This document shows positions 37,047 through 49,033 of a stretch of 55,092 nt of DNA, in pieces; position 1 is the stretch's first letter, and each line of letters starts with the position of its first letter. The position numbers and the translations under genes are program-made. The notes under the pieces were generated by a model. That model was not told the origin of the DNA, did no database searches, and saw nothing but the letters and a program-made list of their open reading frames with translations. Source of the stretch: Alphaproteobacteria bacterium (lineage in GTDB: Bacteria > Pseudomonadota > Alphaproteobacteria > Reyranellales > Reyranellaceae); contig VGCH01000020.1 of assembly GCA_016870115.1 (NCBI GenBank), forward strand, positions 1 to 55,092, read 5' to 3'.

Positions 37047-37475
37047 TCAGCCTCCCATTCGCGTGACGAAGACGGTGAGCGCCCCCGTCGCCATGAAGGT
37101 CCCGACGGCGACCAGCGAGCGCACGGAGAGGCGCGAGAGCCCGCACACCCCATGCCCCGAGGTGCAGCCCGAGCCCCAGACCGACCCGAACCCGACCAGC
37201 AGACCCGCCGCCACCAGAAGCGGCACGCTCGCCACCATCGTCGCGGCCGGCAGCTTACCCGCGACCAGCGCCCACAAAAGCGGCGCGGCGATCAGACCCG
37301 CGACAAAGGCCAGCCGCTCGCTGTCCCGCCCGTCGCGCGCCGGCGGCAGCAGCGGGGCCGCGATCCCGCTCACCCCCGCGATCCGCCCGCTGGTCAGCAT
37401 CATCGCCGCGGCCGCCAGCCCGATCAGCGCGCCGCCCACCAGCGATGCGAGTGGCGTGAACTCCGTCGGTGCCAT
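37047..37475 (-). CDS. YeeE/YedE family transporter half, PmpA-like
   Basis: This 142-residue membrane protein carries the family signature GSGCTSGHGVCGLSRLSVRS. Full-length YeeE (TsuA) imports thiosulfate through a path lined by conserved Cys; the split PmpA/PmpB form is thought to handle sulfur compounds too. Together with the downstream half it should form one transporter. No sulfurtransferase or regulator gene adjoins it, so the substrate is left open. Confidence 0.88.
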   Translation of the reverse strand: MAPTEFTPLASLVGGALIGLAAAAMMLTSGRIAGVSGIAAPLLPPARDGRDSERLAFVAGLIAAPLLWALVAGKLPAATMVASVPLLVAAGLLVGFGSVWGSGCTSGHGVCGLSRLSVRSLVAVGTFMATGALTVFVTRMGG

Positions 37476-37508
37476 GGCCCCTCTCCCGTTCGTTAGCTGT
37501 GCCGGCGC

Positions 37509-39155
37509 CTAGGACACCGGATGCAGCCCCGGCGCCTCCTGGCCGGTGCGCGCGACATACTCTGTGTAGCCGCCGCCATATTGATGCACGCCCTCGGGCG
37601 TCAGCTCCAGCACGCGATTGGAGAGCGCCGCCAGAAAATGCCGGTCGTGGCTCACGAACAGCATCGTGCCCTCGAACGCCTCAAGGGCCGCGACCAGCAC
37701 TTCCTTGGTCGCCATGTCGAGATGGTTGGTGGGCTCGTCGAGCACCAGGAAGTTGGGCGGATCGAACAGCATCAGCGCCATCACCAGCCGCGCCTTCTCG
37801 CCGCCCGACAGCACGCGGCACGGCTTCTCGACATCGTCGCCGGAGAAACCGAAGCAGCCCGCCAGCGACTTCAGCGCGCCCGTCCCAGCTTGCGGAAACG
37901 CCGCATCCAGCGACTCGAACACCGTCTGGTCGCCGTCCAGCAGATCCATCGAATGCTGGGCGAAGTAGCCCATGCGCACGCTGGCCCCGATAGTCACGCT
38001 GCCCCGGTCCGGCCCGATGCCTTGCGCCGGGTCCGCCGCGCCCGCCACCAGCTTCAGGAGCGTCGACTTGCCCGCCCCGTTGGCGCCCAGCACGCACCAG
38101 CGTTCCTTGCGACGCAGCAGGAAATCGAGCCCGCTATAGATCGGCTGCGCGCCATAGCTCTTGTGCACGTCGCGGAAGCTCGCCACGTCGTCGCCCGAAC
38201 GCGGCGGCTCGCGGAACTCGAACCGCACCGACTGGCGGCGGCGCGGCGGCTCGACCTTCTCGATCTTGTCGAGCTTCTTCACCCGGCTCTGCACTTGCGC
38301 GGCATGGCTCGCCCGCGCCTTGAAGCGCTCGATGAACTTCATCTCCTTGGCGAGCATCGCCTGCTGGCGCTCGAACTGCGCCTGGCGCTGGCGCTCGCCG
38401 ATCGCGCGCTGCGCCTCGTAGAAATCGAAGTTGCCGGAATAGGTCGTGAGGCCGCCGCCATCGATCTCGATCACCTTGCCGACGACGCGGTTCATGAACT
38501 CGCGATCGTGCGAGGTCATCAGCAGCGCGCCCTCGTAGCGCGCGAGAAACGCCTCCAGCCAGATCAGGCTCTCGAGATCGAGATGGTTGGAGGGCTCGTC
38601 GAGCAGCATGCCGTCGGGCCGCATCAGCAGGATGCGCGCGAGCGCCACCCGCATCTTCCAGCCGCCGGACAGCAGACCGACATCGCCGTCCATGCGCTCC
38701 GCGCTGAACGACAGCCCCGCCAGCACCTCGCGCGCGCGGGCCTCCAGCGCATAGCCGTCCAGCTCCTCGAAGCGCCCCTGCACCTCGCCATAGCGCGCGA
38801 CCAACGCATCCATCTCGTCGGCGCGCGCGGGATCGACCATCGCCGCCTCGAGCGTCGCCATCTCGGCCGCGAGCGCGCTCACCGGACCGACACCATCCAT
38901 GACCGCCGCGACCGCGCTCATGCCCGACATCTCGCCGACATCCTGGCTGAAATAGCCGATGGTCATGCCCGGATCGATCGTCACCTGGCCATCGTCGGGC
39001 TGCTCCTGGCCCGCGATCATGCGGAACAGCGTCGTCTTGCCCGCGCCATTGGGCCCGACCAGCCCCGCCTTCTCGCCCTTCTGCAGGCCCATCGAGGCGT
39101 CGATGAGCAGGATCTGATGGCCGTGCTGCTTGCTGATGTTGTCGAGGCGGATCAT
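37509..39155 (-). CDS. ABC-F family ATPase
   Basis: ABC-F proteins lack membrane domains and act on the ribosome, rescuing stalls or giving antibiotic resistance. The 548-residue protein has two ABC cassettes: Walker A GPNGAGKTT and GANGAGKST, signatures LLSGGW and LSGGE, Walker B LLDEPSNHLDLESL and LVLDEPTNHLDMAT, joined by a basic helical linker (AMLAKEMKFIERFKARASHA). Length and layout are closest to the YbiT/Uup group; the exact subfamily is not assigned. Confidence 0.93.
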   Translation of the reverse strand: MIRLDNISKQHGHQILLIDASMGLQKGEKAGLVGPNGAGKTTLFRMIAGQEQPDDGQVTIDPGMTIGYFSQDVGEMSGMSAVAAVMDGVGPVSALAAEMATLEAAMVDPARADEMDALVARYGEVQGRFEELDGYALEARAREVLAGLSFSAERMDGDVGLLSGGWKMRVALARILLMRPDGMLLDEPSNHLDLESLIWLEAFLARYEGALLMTSHDREFMNRVVGKVIEIDGGGLTTYSGNFDFYEAQRAIGERQRQAQFERQQAMLAKEMKFIERFKARASHAAQVQSRVKKLDKIEKVEPPRRRQSVRFEFREPPRSGDDVASFRDVHKSYGAQPIYSGLDFLLRRKERWCVLGANGAGKSTLLKLVAGAADPAQGIGPDRGSVTIGASVRMGYFAQHSMDLLDGDQTVFESLDAAFPQAGTGALKSLAGCFGFSGDDVEKPCRVLSGGEKARLVMALMLFDPPNFLVLDEPTNHLDMATKEVLVAALEAFEGTMLFVSHDRHFLAALSNRVLELTPEGVHQYGGGYTEYVARTGQEAPGLHPVS

Positions 39156-39280
39156 GGGGTCGCGTGGTGGCGGGGAATGGGCCTCGATGCAAGTTGCAGC
39201 TCGACCAAAGTATTGCGGCCGATTGTCCCCTTAACTCCGCTCCCCCGCAGCTCCTGCCCGACGGTAACCAAGCCAGCTTG

Positions 39281-39398
39281 CGGACGGCGGTTCACCAGGT
39301 CGGACGGCAGACCGAGACCGCAGCCTCACGCCCTCAACTCGTCCTAGAAGAGCTCGTGCGAGGGCACGCCCCGCCTCATCTTCGTGCGCGCTGGCAGC
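39281..39398 (-). pseudogene. decayed internal fragment of guaA
   Basis: This stretch aligns without gaps to 41523-41640 inside the intact guaA; over the surrounding 120 columns I count about 95 identities. Read on the minus strand in the guaA frame it gives LPARTKMRRGVPSHELF, a stop, DELRA, a stop, then GCGLGLPSDLVNRRP, against [17 protein letters not shown] ... [11 protein letters not shown] in GuaA (residues about 354-393). Similarity ends abruptly on both sides. The rest of the 298-base gap shows no gene. Confidence 0.8.
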
Positions 39399-39453
39399 CG
39401 AGCCGCGCGGGGGCGCGCGAACCGCAGCGCGTGAGAACGGGAGGCCGTCCCGC

Positions 39454-39978
39454 CTATCTCCAGCCCGTGGCGCGATTGGTGCAACTCTCGATGGCGACGA
39501 ACACGTTCTCCATCGACGCGCCGAGGTTCCACTGGAAGCGCTTGTGGCCGGCATGCACGATGAGCGGCCCCCGGAAGCCCATCATGCGTGCAACAGTCTG
39601 CGTGTCGAGCGGCCGCCATGCTCTGCCGCCCTGGTTCCCATCCGCATCCGCGGTGTAGACGCCCGACCCCGGGGAACTGACCGAGATCGTCAGCGGCAGG
39701 CGAGGCTGCACCTGGATTTCCGGAATGCTGAGGCCGTACGCCCGATCGGCATTGAAAGCGATGCGCAGCATGGCGCGCTCGCCGTCGTAGAAGACGGCGG
39801 AACAGCGACTGAAGCTCCCCTTCTCGAAGATCCGGATGACTTCGCCGTTGCCGACCCGCCCCGCGGCTTCATTGCGATTCTGCGCCTGAGCCGTGCCGAG
39901 GGATGTCGCCGCTATCACGCCGGCGACCAGCACGGCCAGGCCCAGGCGAATCGGCAGAAAGGATACTCGCTCCGCCAT
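39454..39978 (-). CDS. secreted protein of unknown function
   Basis: This 174-residue protein has a Sec signal peptide (LGLAVLVAGVIAATSLGTAQA, cleavage after AQA). The mature part includes GEVIRIFEKGSFSRCSAVFYD, a second Cys near the C-terminus (IESCTNRATGWR), and IPEIQVQPRLPLTISV. The two Cys suggest a disulphide. I recognise no family. It lies between the guaA relic and a methyltransferase gene in a patch of looser coding density, which suggests acquired DNA. Confidence 0.7.
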   Translation of the reverse strand: MAERVSFLPIRLGLAVLVAGVIAATSLGTAQAQNRNEAAGRVGNGEVIRIFEKGSFSRCSAVFYDGERAMLRIAFNADRAYGLSIPEIQVQPRLPLTISVSSPGSGVYTADADGNQGGRAWRPLDTQTVARMMGFRGPLIVHAGHKRFQWNLGASMENVFVAIESCTNRATGWR

Positions 39979-40302
39979 GCAACCTTCTCCATTTCCAAAG
40001 AGGCTTGCCGGGTGGCCAGCCCACCCCGGGGTTCACCAAAACGGTCGCCCCTACCCGCTCCCGTGAAAACGCGACGCTTCGACCTGCCGACCTGCCGGCG
40101 GGTTGGCACGGCCACCTGCGGCAGGGGTGGCAGGACCAACCCGGGAAGTTCCCTGGATTCTGCAAGCTTATGGGCAGACGTTGCGCTACAATCGCCAGAT
40201 ATTGAACAGACGAAGCCAGACGCTTCGAAGCTAGAGCAGGATGGCGCGGACAGACTCCCAGCGCCCACGATGAGCAAGCCCCCCACATCAGGTCCCACGA
40301 CA
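39979..40302. other. 324-base gap without recognisable gene
   Basis: I see no gene on either strand between the divergent secreted-protein and methyltransferase genes. It contains a 6-bp GGGTGG/CCACCC inverted repeat near its left end and a TACAAT box (40187-40192) without a convincing -35 partner. The methyltransferase frame is open through most of it, but the sequence there has no family signal. Confidence 0.5.
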
Positions 40303-41046
40303 ATGAAGAAAATTGTGAAGGCCCTCCTGCCGACGTCGGTGGTGGCCCGAATTCAGACGTTCAGAGAGCGTCAGGTCACAAAGAAGTTCAAGAACCTGGG
40401 CGCGCAGGAGATCTTCTCCGAGATCTACGAAAAGGGATTGTGGGGGAAGTCGGACAACCCGCAGCAACCCTTCTACTCAGGCATCGGGTCGCACGATAAG
40501 GGCGTCACCGAGATCTATCTGGATCGCGTTACGGCCTTCCTCAAGAGCTTGCCCAAGACACCGAGTGTCGTCGATCTCGGCTGCGGCGACTTTTCGGTCG
40601 GAGCGGAGTTGCGCAAGCACTGCGACGGCTACGTGGCGTGTGACATCGTCCCCAAGCTCGTTGAGCACAACAAAGTCCGCTTCAAGGATCTCAACGTCGA
40701 TTTTCGGGTGCTGGACCTGATCGCCGATCCCCTGCCCGCCGGCGATGTCGTCTTCATCAGGCAAGTCCTTCAGCATCTCTCGAACACGCAAATCCAGCAG
40801 CTGATTCCCAAGCTCTCTCCCAGCTACACCTACGTGATCCTGACGGAACACCTGCCGAAATCGGAGACGTTCGTCGCCAATCTCGACAAGTCAGCGGATA
40901 TCGACACACGCATTGGATACGAGAGCGGGATCGTCCTGACGAAGCCGCCGTTCAATCTCAAGGTCGCGGATGAACAGGTGCTCTGTGAGGCGCCGGTCGG
41001 CACGAGCAACACCGTGATTCGCACCACGCTCTATCGGCTCAAGTAG
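40303..41046 (+). CDS. class I SAM-dependent methyltransferase
   Basis: The 247-residue protein has the SAM-binding motif SVVDLGCGDFSVG, the acidic motif CDIVPKLVEHNK, and a post-motif FIRQVLQHLSNTQIQQL that fits class I methyltransferases. The N-terminus MKKIVKALLPTSVVARIQTF is basic and amphipathic. The substrate is unknown; related proteins occur among glycan or secondary-metabolite genes. ATG 40303 is chosen; ATG 40270 is an alternative. Composition is less GC-rich than the neighbours, consistent with transfer. Confidence 0.8.
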   Translation: MKKIVKALLPTSVVARIQTFRERQVTKKFKNLGAQEIFSEIYEKGLWGKSDNPQQPFYSGIGSHDKGVTEIYLDRVTAFLKSLPKTPSVVDLGCGDFSVGAELRKHCDGYVACDIVPKLVEHNKVRFKDLNVDFRVLDLIADPLPAGDVVFIRQVLQHLSNTQIQQLIPKLSPSYTYVILTEHLPKSETFVANLDKSADIDTRIGYESGIVLTKPPFNLKVADEQVLCEAPVGTSNTVIRTTLYRLK

Positions 41047-41100
41047 CCTTCAAACCCACTCATCAACGAGTGGCCGCCAAACACAGGCCGCGTGAGGCCC

Positions 41101-41135
41101 ACGCTCGCTCAGGTTCTTCCAACCTGGCTAAGCGT
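41101..41135. terminator. candidate hairpin between convergent methyltransferase and guaA
   Basis: CAGGTT/AACCTG (41110-41115 and 41121-41126) with a 5-base loop is nested in ACGCT/AGCGT arms. The placement between two convergent stops suits a bidirectional terminator, but neither side has a T-run. Confidence 0.35.
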
Positions 41136-41150
41136 CGTCGCCTGTTGCCC

Positions 41151-42701
41151 TCACTCCCACTCGATCGTCCCCGGCGGCTTTGACGTGATGTCGTAGGTCA
41201 CGCGATTGATGCCCCGCACCTCGTTGATGATGCGGTTGGCGACGCGGCCGAGGAACGCGTGGTCGAACGGGAAGTAATCCGCCGTCATGCCGTCGGTCGA
41301 AGTGACCGCGCGTAGCGCGCAGGCCTGGTCGTAGGTACGGCCATCGCCCATCACGCCCACGGTGCGGACCGGCAGCAGCACGGCGAAGGCCTGCCAGATC
41401 TCGTCATAGAGGCCCGACTTGCGGATCTCGTCGAGATAGACGGCATCGACTTCGCGCAGGAGGTCGAGCTTCTCTCTGGTGATGTCGCCCGGAATGCGGA
41501 TCGCGAGGCCGGGGCCGGGGAACGGATGGCGGTTCACCAGATCAGGCGGCAGGCCGAGCTCGCGGCCCAAGGCCCTCACCTCGTCCTTGAAGAGCTCGCG
41601 CAAGGGTTCGACCAGCTTCATCTTCATGCGTGCGGGCAGCCCGCCGACATTGTGATGGCTCTTGATCGTGACCGAGGGGCCGCCGGTGAATGAGACCGAT
41701 TCGATCACGTCCGGATAGAGCGTGCCCTGGGCCAGGAACTCAGCGCCGCCGATCTTCTTCGCCTCGGCGTCGAAGACGTCGATGAACAGCGCGCCGATGG
41801 TCTTGCGCTTCTGTTCCGGGTCGGTGACGCCGGCCAGCGCCTTCAGGAACTGCTCCGAGGCGTCGGCGTGGATCAGCGGGATGTTGTAGTGGTCGCGGAA
41901 CAGCCGCACGACCTGCTCAGCCTCGTCCTTCCGAAGGAGTCCGTGGTCGACGAACACGCATTGCAGCTGATCGCCGATCGCCTCATGCAGCAGCACGGCC
42001 ACAACGGAGGAATCGACGCCGCCGGACAGGCCGCAGATCACCTTGCCGCGCCCCACCTGGCGGCGGATATCGGCCAGCGCGCGCTCGCGGAACGCCGCCA
42101 TCGTCCAATCGCCGCGCGCACCCACGATGCCGAGCGCGAAATTGCGCAGGAGCTTGGCGCCATCGGGCGTGTGCATCACCTCGGGATGGAACTGCAGCCC
42201 GTAGTAGCGCCGCTTCTCGTCGGCGATGGCGGCGAAGGGCGCGTTGGGGCTCGCCGCGATCACCTCGAAGCCGGCTGGCAGCTTCGTGACGCGATCGCCA
42301 TGGCTCATCCAGACCTGCTTGCGATCGCCCGGCGCCCAGACGCCATCGAACAGGGCGGAGCTTGCCTTGACCTCGACCTCGGCCCGGCCGAACTCGCGAT
42401 GATGGCCGCTCTCGACCGTGCCACCCAGCTGCTGCGCCATGGTCTGCTCGCCGTAGCAGATGCCCAGCACCGGCACGCCGGCGGTGAAGATCGCCGGATG
42501 CGCCGCGGGCGCTGCGCCCTCGGTCACAGAGGCAGGCCCGCCCGACAGGATGATGCCGCGCGGCGCGAATTCCTTGAGACGGGCCGGATCGACCGACTGG
42601 AACGGGTGGATCTCGCAATAGACCCCCGCCTCGCGCACACGCCGTGCGATCAGCTGCGTTACCTGGGAGCCGAAATCGACAATCAGAAGGCGGTCGGTCA
42701 T
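41151..42701 (-). CDS. guaA: GMP synthase (glutamine-hydrolysing)
   Basis: GuaA converts XMP to GMP using glutamine-derived ammonia. The 516-residue protein has the glutamine amidotransferase domain with nucleophile Cys82 in LGICYGEQ, the ATP-pyrophosphatase loop [10 protein letters not shown], and the dimerisation domain ending [13 protein letters not shown]. It ends the minus-strand group guaB / rsmB-GNAT-guaA. A decayed 118-base fragment of its own coding sequence lies about 2.2 kb to the left. Confidence 0.98.
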   Translation of the reverse strand: MTDRLLIVDFGSQVTQLIARRVREAGVYCEIHPFQSVDPARLKEFAPRGIILSGGPASVTEGAAPAAHPAIFTAGVPVLGICYGEQTMAQQLGGTVESGHHREFGRAEVEVKASSALFDGVWAPGDRKQVWMSHGDRVTKLPAGFEVIAASPNAPFAAIADEKRRYYGLQFHPEVMHTPDGAKLLRNFALGIVGARGDWTMAAFRERALADIRRQVGRGKVICGLSGGVDSSVVAVLLHEAIGDQLQCVFVDHGLLRKDEAEQVVRLFRDHYNIPLIHADASEQFLKALAGVTDPEQKRKTIGALFIDVFDAEAKKIGGAEFLAQGTLYPDVIESVSFTGGPSVTIKSHHNVGGLPARMKMKLVEPLRELFKDEVRALGRELGLPPDLVNRHPFPGPGLAIRIPGDITREKLDLLREVDAVYLDEIRKSGLYDEIWQAFAVLLPVRTVGVMGDGRTYDQACALRAVTSTDGMTADYFPFDHAFLGRVANRIINEVRGINRVTYDITSKPPGTIEWE

Positions 42702-42764
42702 GGGCCGGTATAAGGCCCGGGGCCCCGTCGCTTCAAGCCGCTGGCGGTGTGGACAGTTGGCGAC

Positions 42765-43343
42765 CTACTCGGGCGCGAGACGCCCGCGATTGAGCGGTGC
42801 GCCGAGGTCGCGCCACAACCACGCGACCTCCTCGACCTCGGCCTCTCCCACGCGGTCCGTGCGCTCACCACAGACCACGCCGCCCAACCGTTCGTAGAAA
42901 AAGCGCGAAGGATTGTCGGCCACCATCCACAGCATGGCGGCGTGAAAGCCGTCCGACGTGAGTTGGCCGAAGAGCGCTGCCAGCAGCGCCCGACCCAGCC
43001 CGCGATTCTGGAAATCGGCATCAACATAGAGCGTATAGACCTCGCCCAGCCGCAGCTCGGCGGTATCGAGATCGTCGAGATCGAGCGCGCCGCCCTCCTC
43101 GCGGGCCGGCCCGCAGCTGCCGAACCCCACGATGCCCGCCTCGCGATCCTCGGCCACGAAGACGCCGCGCGCGTGGTCGGGATCGGCGAGCGCGCGCGAC
43201 CACCAGGCCGACTGGCGCACATCAGACATCGATACCAACAGGCTGTCGGGCAACAGTCCGGCATAGGCGCCCTGCCAGGTCTCGACATGGACCCGGCCGA
43301 TCGCCGCGGCATCGCTCGCCCGGGCGCGCCGGATCGTGGTCAC
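42765..43343 (-). CDS. GNAT family N-acetyltransferase
   Basis: The 192-residue protein shows the GNAT acetyl-CoA loop QNRGLGRALLAALF, preceded by the strand GEVYTLYVD and followed by NPSRFFYERLGGVVCGER. The GTG at 43343 overlaps the rsmB TGA (GTGA), which fixes the start and couples translation. The substrate cannot be told. The pairing with a 16S rRNA methyltransferase raises the possibility of a ribosome-related target, but this is a guess. Confidence 0.9.
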   Translation of the reverse strand: MTTIRRARASDAAAIGRVHVETWQGAYAGLLPDSLLVSMSDVRQSAWWSRALADPDHARGVFVAEDREAGIVGFGSCGPAREEGGALDLDDLDTAELRLGEVYTLYVDADFQNRGLGRALLAALFGQLTSDGFHAAMLWMVADNPSRFFYERLGGVVCGERTDRVGEAEVEEVAWLWRDLGAPLNRGRLAPE

Positions 43344-44716
43344 GCGGCGATCTCCGGTTCGGCCGCGGCCTCGCCTCGGCGCTGGAAGACGGCAGCGAAG
43401 AAACCATCGGTGCCATGCTGCCGCGGCGAGAGACGCAGCCAGGGACCTTCGGGCAGGCTGAGCGTCGCGCCCTCGCGCAGCACCTCGCCCAGCAGCGTGC
43501 CCACCGGCACCGCCTCGAAGTCGGGGTGTCGGGACAGGAACGCCTCGGCCTGCCGCTCGTTCTCCGGCGCCAGCACCGAGCAGGTCGCATAGACCAGTCG
43601 CCCGCCCGGCTTCACCAGCCGTTGCGCGGCATCGAGAATCGCGGCCTGCTTGGGCACCAGCTCCTCGAGGTCGACCGGCTGCAGTGACCAGCGGCCATCG
43701 GGATTGCGCCGCCAGGTGCCCGTGCCCGTGCAGGGCGCATCGACGAGGACGCGATCGAACGCCCCGCCGCGCCGCTTCAGCCACTTCCGGCTTTCCTCAT
43801 CGAGCGTGCGTCGCTCGACATTGTGGACGCCCGCGCGACGCAGACGCTGCGCCGAGCGATCGAGCCGCGTCTCCAGCACGTCGAGCGCCACGATGCGGCC
43901 CTTGTTCTCCATACCCGCGGCCATTGCGAGCGTCTTGCCGCCGGCGCCGGCGCAATAGTCGACGACCTGCATGCCCGGCTTGGCGTCGACCAGCGCGGCC
44001 ACGAGCTGCGAGCCCTCGTCCTGGATCTCGACCAGCCCGTCCTCGAAGGCGGGCGACGTCACGATCGAAAGGCGCCGCGCGAGTCGCAAGCCATCGCGCG
44101 CGAAGGGAGTCGGTTCGGTATCGACGCCGGCCTTGGCCAGCATCCCCCGGGCGCGCTCGGTATTCGCCTTGAGGCGATTGACGCGCAGATCGACCGGCGC
44201 GGGGGTCTCGAGGGCGGCGATCTCGCGCGGCCAATCGGGGCCGTAGCTCTCCGCCAGATGCGGCGCGATCCATTCCGGCACATTGGCCGCGACCCAGTCG
44301 GGTTGCTCGGGATGGTCCAGCGTATGGCCGTCCAGCGCGCGCAGGACGGCGTACTCGGCCTCGTCGAAGGTCATCGGCCGGTGGCGGCCACCGTCGAACA
44401 GCGCGTCGAGGTCCGCCAACGCATTGCGTTCGGCCAGAATGAGATGGGCGGCCACCAGCGCGCGCGGCGTCGGCTTGCGCACGCCGGTCCGTGCCAGCCA
44501 CCAGCCGAGCTGGCCGCGGCGGCGCAGAATGTCCCAGACGCGCTCCGACACGGCGCGTCGGTCGCCGCTGCCGATGAAGCGGCGGTTGCGAAAATATGCG
44601 TTGGCTGTGAGATCCGCCGGCCGCTCGGCGCGGCTGACGATCTCCTCCAGGAGTTCTATGGTCGCCTCGATGCGCGCGCCCGGTGTCACGACCCTGTCCG
44701 CTCCCTGCCCCGCCAC
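43340..44716 (-). CDS. RsmB-like rRNA (cytosine-C5)-methyltransferase
   Basis: This NOL1/NOP2/Sun family enzyme methylates cytosine C5, most likely C967 of 16S rRNA as RsmB does. The 458-residue protein has an N-terminal NusB-like helical region, the SAM site VVDYCAGAGGKTLAMAA, and the two catalytic Cys of the family (about 329 in DAPCTGTG and about 379 in YATCSVLAPEN). GTG 44716 lies only three bases from the divergent SGNH start; GTG 44689 is an alternative that would leave more room. It overlaps the following GNAT gene. Confidence 0.9.
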   Translation of the reverse strand: MAGQGADRVVTPGARIEATIELLEEIVSRAERPADLTANAYFRNRRFIGSGDRRAVSERVWDILRRRGQLGWWLARTGVRKPTPRALVAAHLILAERNALADLDALFDGGRHRPMTFDEAEYAVLRALDGHTLDHPEQPDWVAANVPEWIAPHLAESYGPDWPREIAALETPAPVDLRVNRLKANTERARGMLAKAGVDTEPTPFARDGLRLARRLSIVTSPAFEDGLVEIQDEGSQLVAALVDAKPGMQVVDYCAGAGGKTLAMAAGMENKGRIVALDVLETRLDRSAQRLRRAGVHNVERRTLDEESRKWLKRRGGAFDRVLVDAPCTGTGTWRRNPDGRWSLQPVDLEELVPKQAAILDAAQRLVKPGGRLVYATCSVLAPENERQAEAFLSRHPDFEAVPVGTLLGEVLREGATLSLPEGPWLRLSPRQHGTDGFFAAVFQRRGEAAAEPEIAA

Positions 44717-44719
44717 GCC

Positions 44720-45813
44720 ATGACGGCCGCGTCGCCGCGCCGGCCCGCGTCGAGACTGCGCGGGCCGCTCGTCAGTATCGCCACGGTCGCGCTCTGTCTA
44801 TTGGCGGCGGAGCTGACCGGACGGCTGCTCAGTCCCGGGGCGTCGCTTCTCCGTTGGCCCAACTACATCGTGCAGGCGACAGCGCCGGACCCCGAACACG
44901 GACGCGAGATGCGGCATGATCCGGCGCTGGGCCACGTCCCGGTCGCCGGCTTCACCGGCCTCTCGCGAGGGCGTCCCGTCACCTTCGACACCGACGGGCT
45001 GCGCGACCACGGGCGCCTCGGTCGCGGGCCCGTGGTCCTCGCGATGGGCGACTCCTACACCGAAGGCTACCGCGTGGAGGACGACGCGACCTGGCCAGCT
45101 GCCCTCCAGGGTCTCCTCACTCGCGACGTGCGCAATGGCGGCGTGCGCGCCTATGGCGTCGACCAGAGCGTGCTGCGCGCCGAGATCCTGGTGCCGTCAG
45201 TGAAACCTGCGACACTGGTCTTCGCTTTCATCGGCGATGACATCGACCGCACCGAGCTCTCGGTTCGCGACCATGTGCGCAAACCCTGGTTCGAGGTCGC
45301 GGGCGATCGGCTGGAGCTGCACGGCGTGCCAGTGCCGACGACCGACAGCCGGGCCGAGATCGGCCTCTGGCGACGCACGCTGGGGTACTCCTACGTCCTC
45401 GATTCGGTGCTCCGGCGCCTCGGCCGCGACAGCACCGAGACCTGGCTGGGCGCCTCGCGACGCCAACATGGCGATGGCGAGCGCGTGGCCTGCCTCGCGA
45501 TTGCCCGCCTCGCCACCCTCGCCCGCACGCACGCCATGAGCGTCCTGGTGGTCGCGCTTTACGATGACGACACGTGGCGCGACGAGGCCTCGCGCACCCA
45601 CGATCGCGTCGCGCGACCGCCCTGCTGGCCTGCGCGACCCGGCAGGGCCTCGGTGCGCTCGATACGTTCGACACGCTGGCGGCGGCGGGCGTCCCGCTTG
45701 AGCTCGGGCGCTACTACATCGACCGCCATTTCACCCGCGCTGGCAACGCGCTCGTCGCGCGGGCAATCGCCTCGGCGCTGCCTCCTGTTGAAGCGGCCGG
45801 TCCGCCGCGCTAA
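44720..45813 (+). pseudogene. SGNH hydrolase-like gene 1, frameshifted
   Basis: The first part (44720 to about 45605) encodes a membrane-anchored SGNH/GDSL-like protein: TM helix PLVSIATVALCLLAAELTG, GDSYTEGY with Ser about 112, and YGVDQSVL. Near 45607 the frame changes by one base. The continuation lies in the other frame and reads LACATRQGLGALDTFDTL and then YIDRHFTRAGNALVARAIA, which supplies the Asp-x-x-His/GN block of the family. One base appears to be missing between 45605 and 45610. Unshifted translation misses the stop at 45811 and runs in frame into gene 2. This is a pseudogene or a sequence error. It is a tandem paralogue of gene 2. Confidence 0.8.
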
Positions 45814-45826
45814 CTCCGCGCGGCCC

Positions 45827-48483
<2,657 letters not shown>

Positions 48484-48556
48484 TCACGAGAGCTTGCCTT
48501 CGATGTGATCGCACGCTGAGGCAATCACGGGGCGCGTTTCCCTGGAGGCCACCACC

Positions 48557-49033
48557 ATGAACTCCCTCACCACCATCCTGTACGACTGGTCCAAGGCCGT
48601 CGCTGACCGGCTCGACTGGCTCGCCCCGCTCGCCGCCCGCATTGTCGTCGGCTGGGTCTTCCTCTGGGCCGGCTGGGCCAAGCTCAACAATCTGCCCCGC
48701 ATGACGGAAATGTTCGGGTCGTGGGGCATTCCCGCCCCCCAGATCATGACGCCGTTCGTCTCGGGCATGGAGTTCGTGGGCGGTATCCTGCTTCTGCTCG
48801 GCCTGCTGACGCGGTTCACCGCGGTTCCGATGATGATCATCATGGTCGTCGCCACCATTGCGGCGAAGCTGGGGGACGTGGATTCGCTCGCCACCCTGCT
48901 GGGCTTCGAGGAGACCAACTACTTCATCCTGTTCGCCTGGATCGCCATTCGCGGCCCCGGCCCGGTTTCGCTCGACCACCTGCTGCTGCAGCGCCTCCGG
49001 CCAAACCGGTCGCCCGCCACCTACGGCGCCTGA
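48557..49033 (+). CDS. DoxX family membrane protein
   Basis: The 158-residue protein has four hydrophobic segments (AARIVVGWVFLWAGWAKLNN, FVGGILLLLGLLTRF, VPMMIIMVVATIAAKLG, NYFILFAWIAIRGPGPVSLD), matching the DoxX/DUF417-like quinone-related membrane family. The function is unknown for most members; links to sulfur or oxidative metabolism exist in some. GGAGG eight bases before ATG 48557 supports the start. The 3' end overlaps the convergent VOC gene by 13 bases. Confidence 0.88.
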   Translation: MNSLTTILYDWSKAVADRLDWLAPLAARIVVGWVFLWAGWAKLNNLPRMTEMFGSWGIPAPQIMTPFVSGMEFVGGILLLLGLLTRFTAVPMMIIMVVATIAAKLGDVDSLATLLGFEETNYFILFAWIAIRGPGPVSLDHLLLQRLRPNRSPATYGA

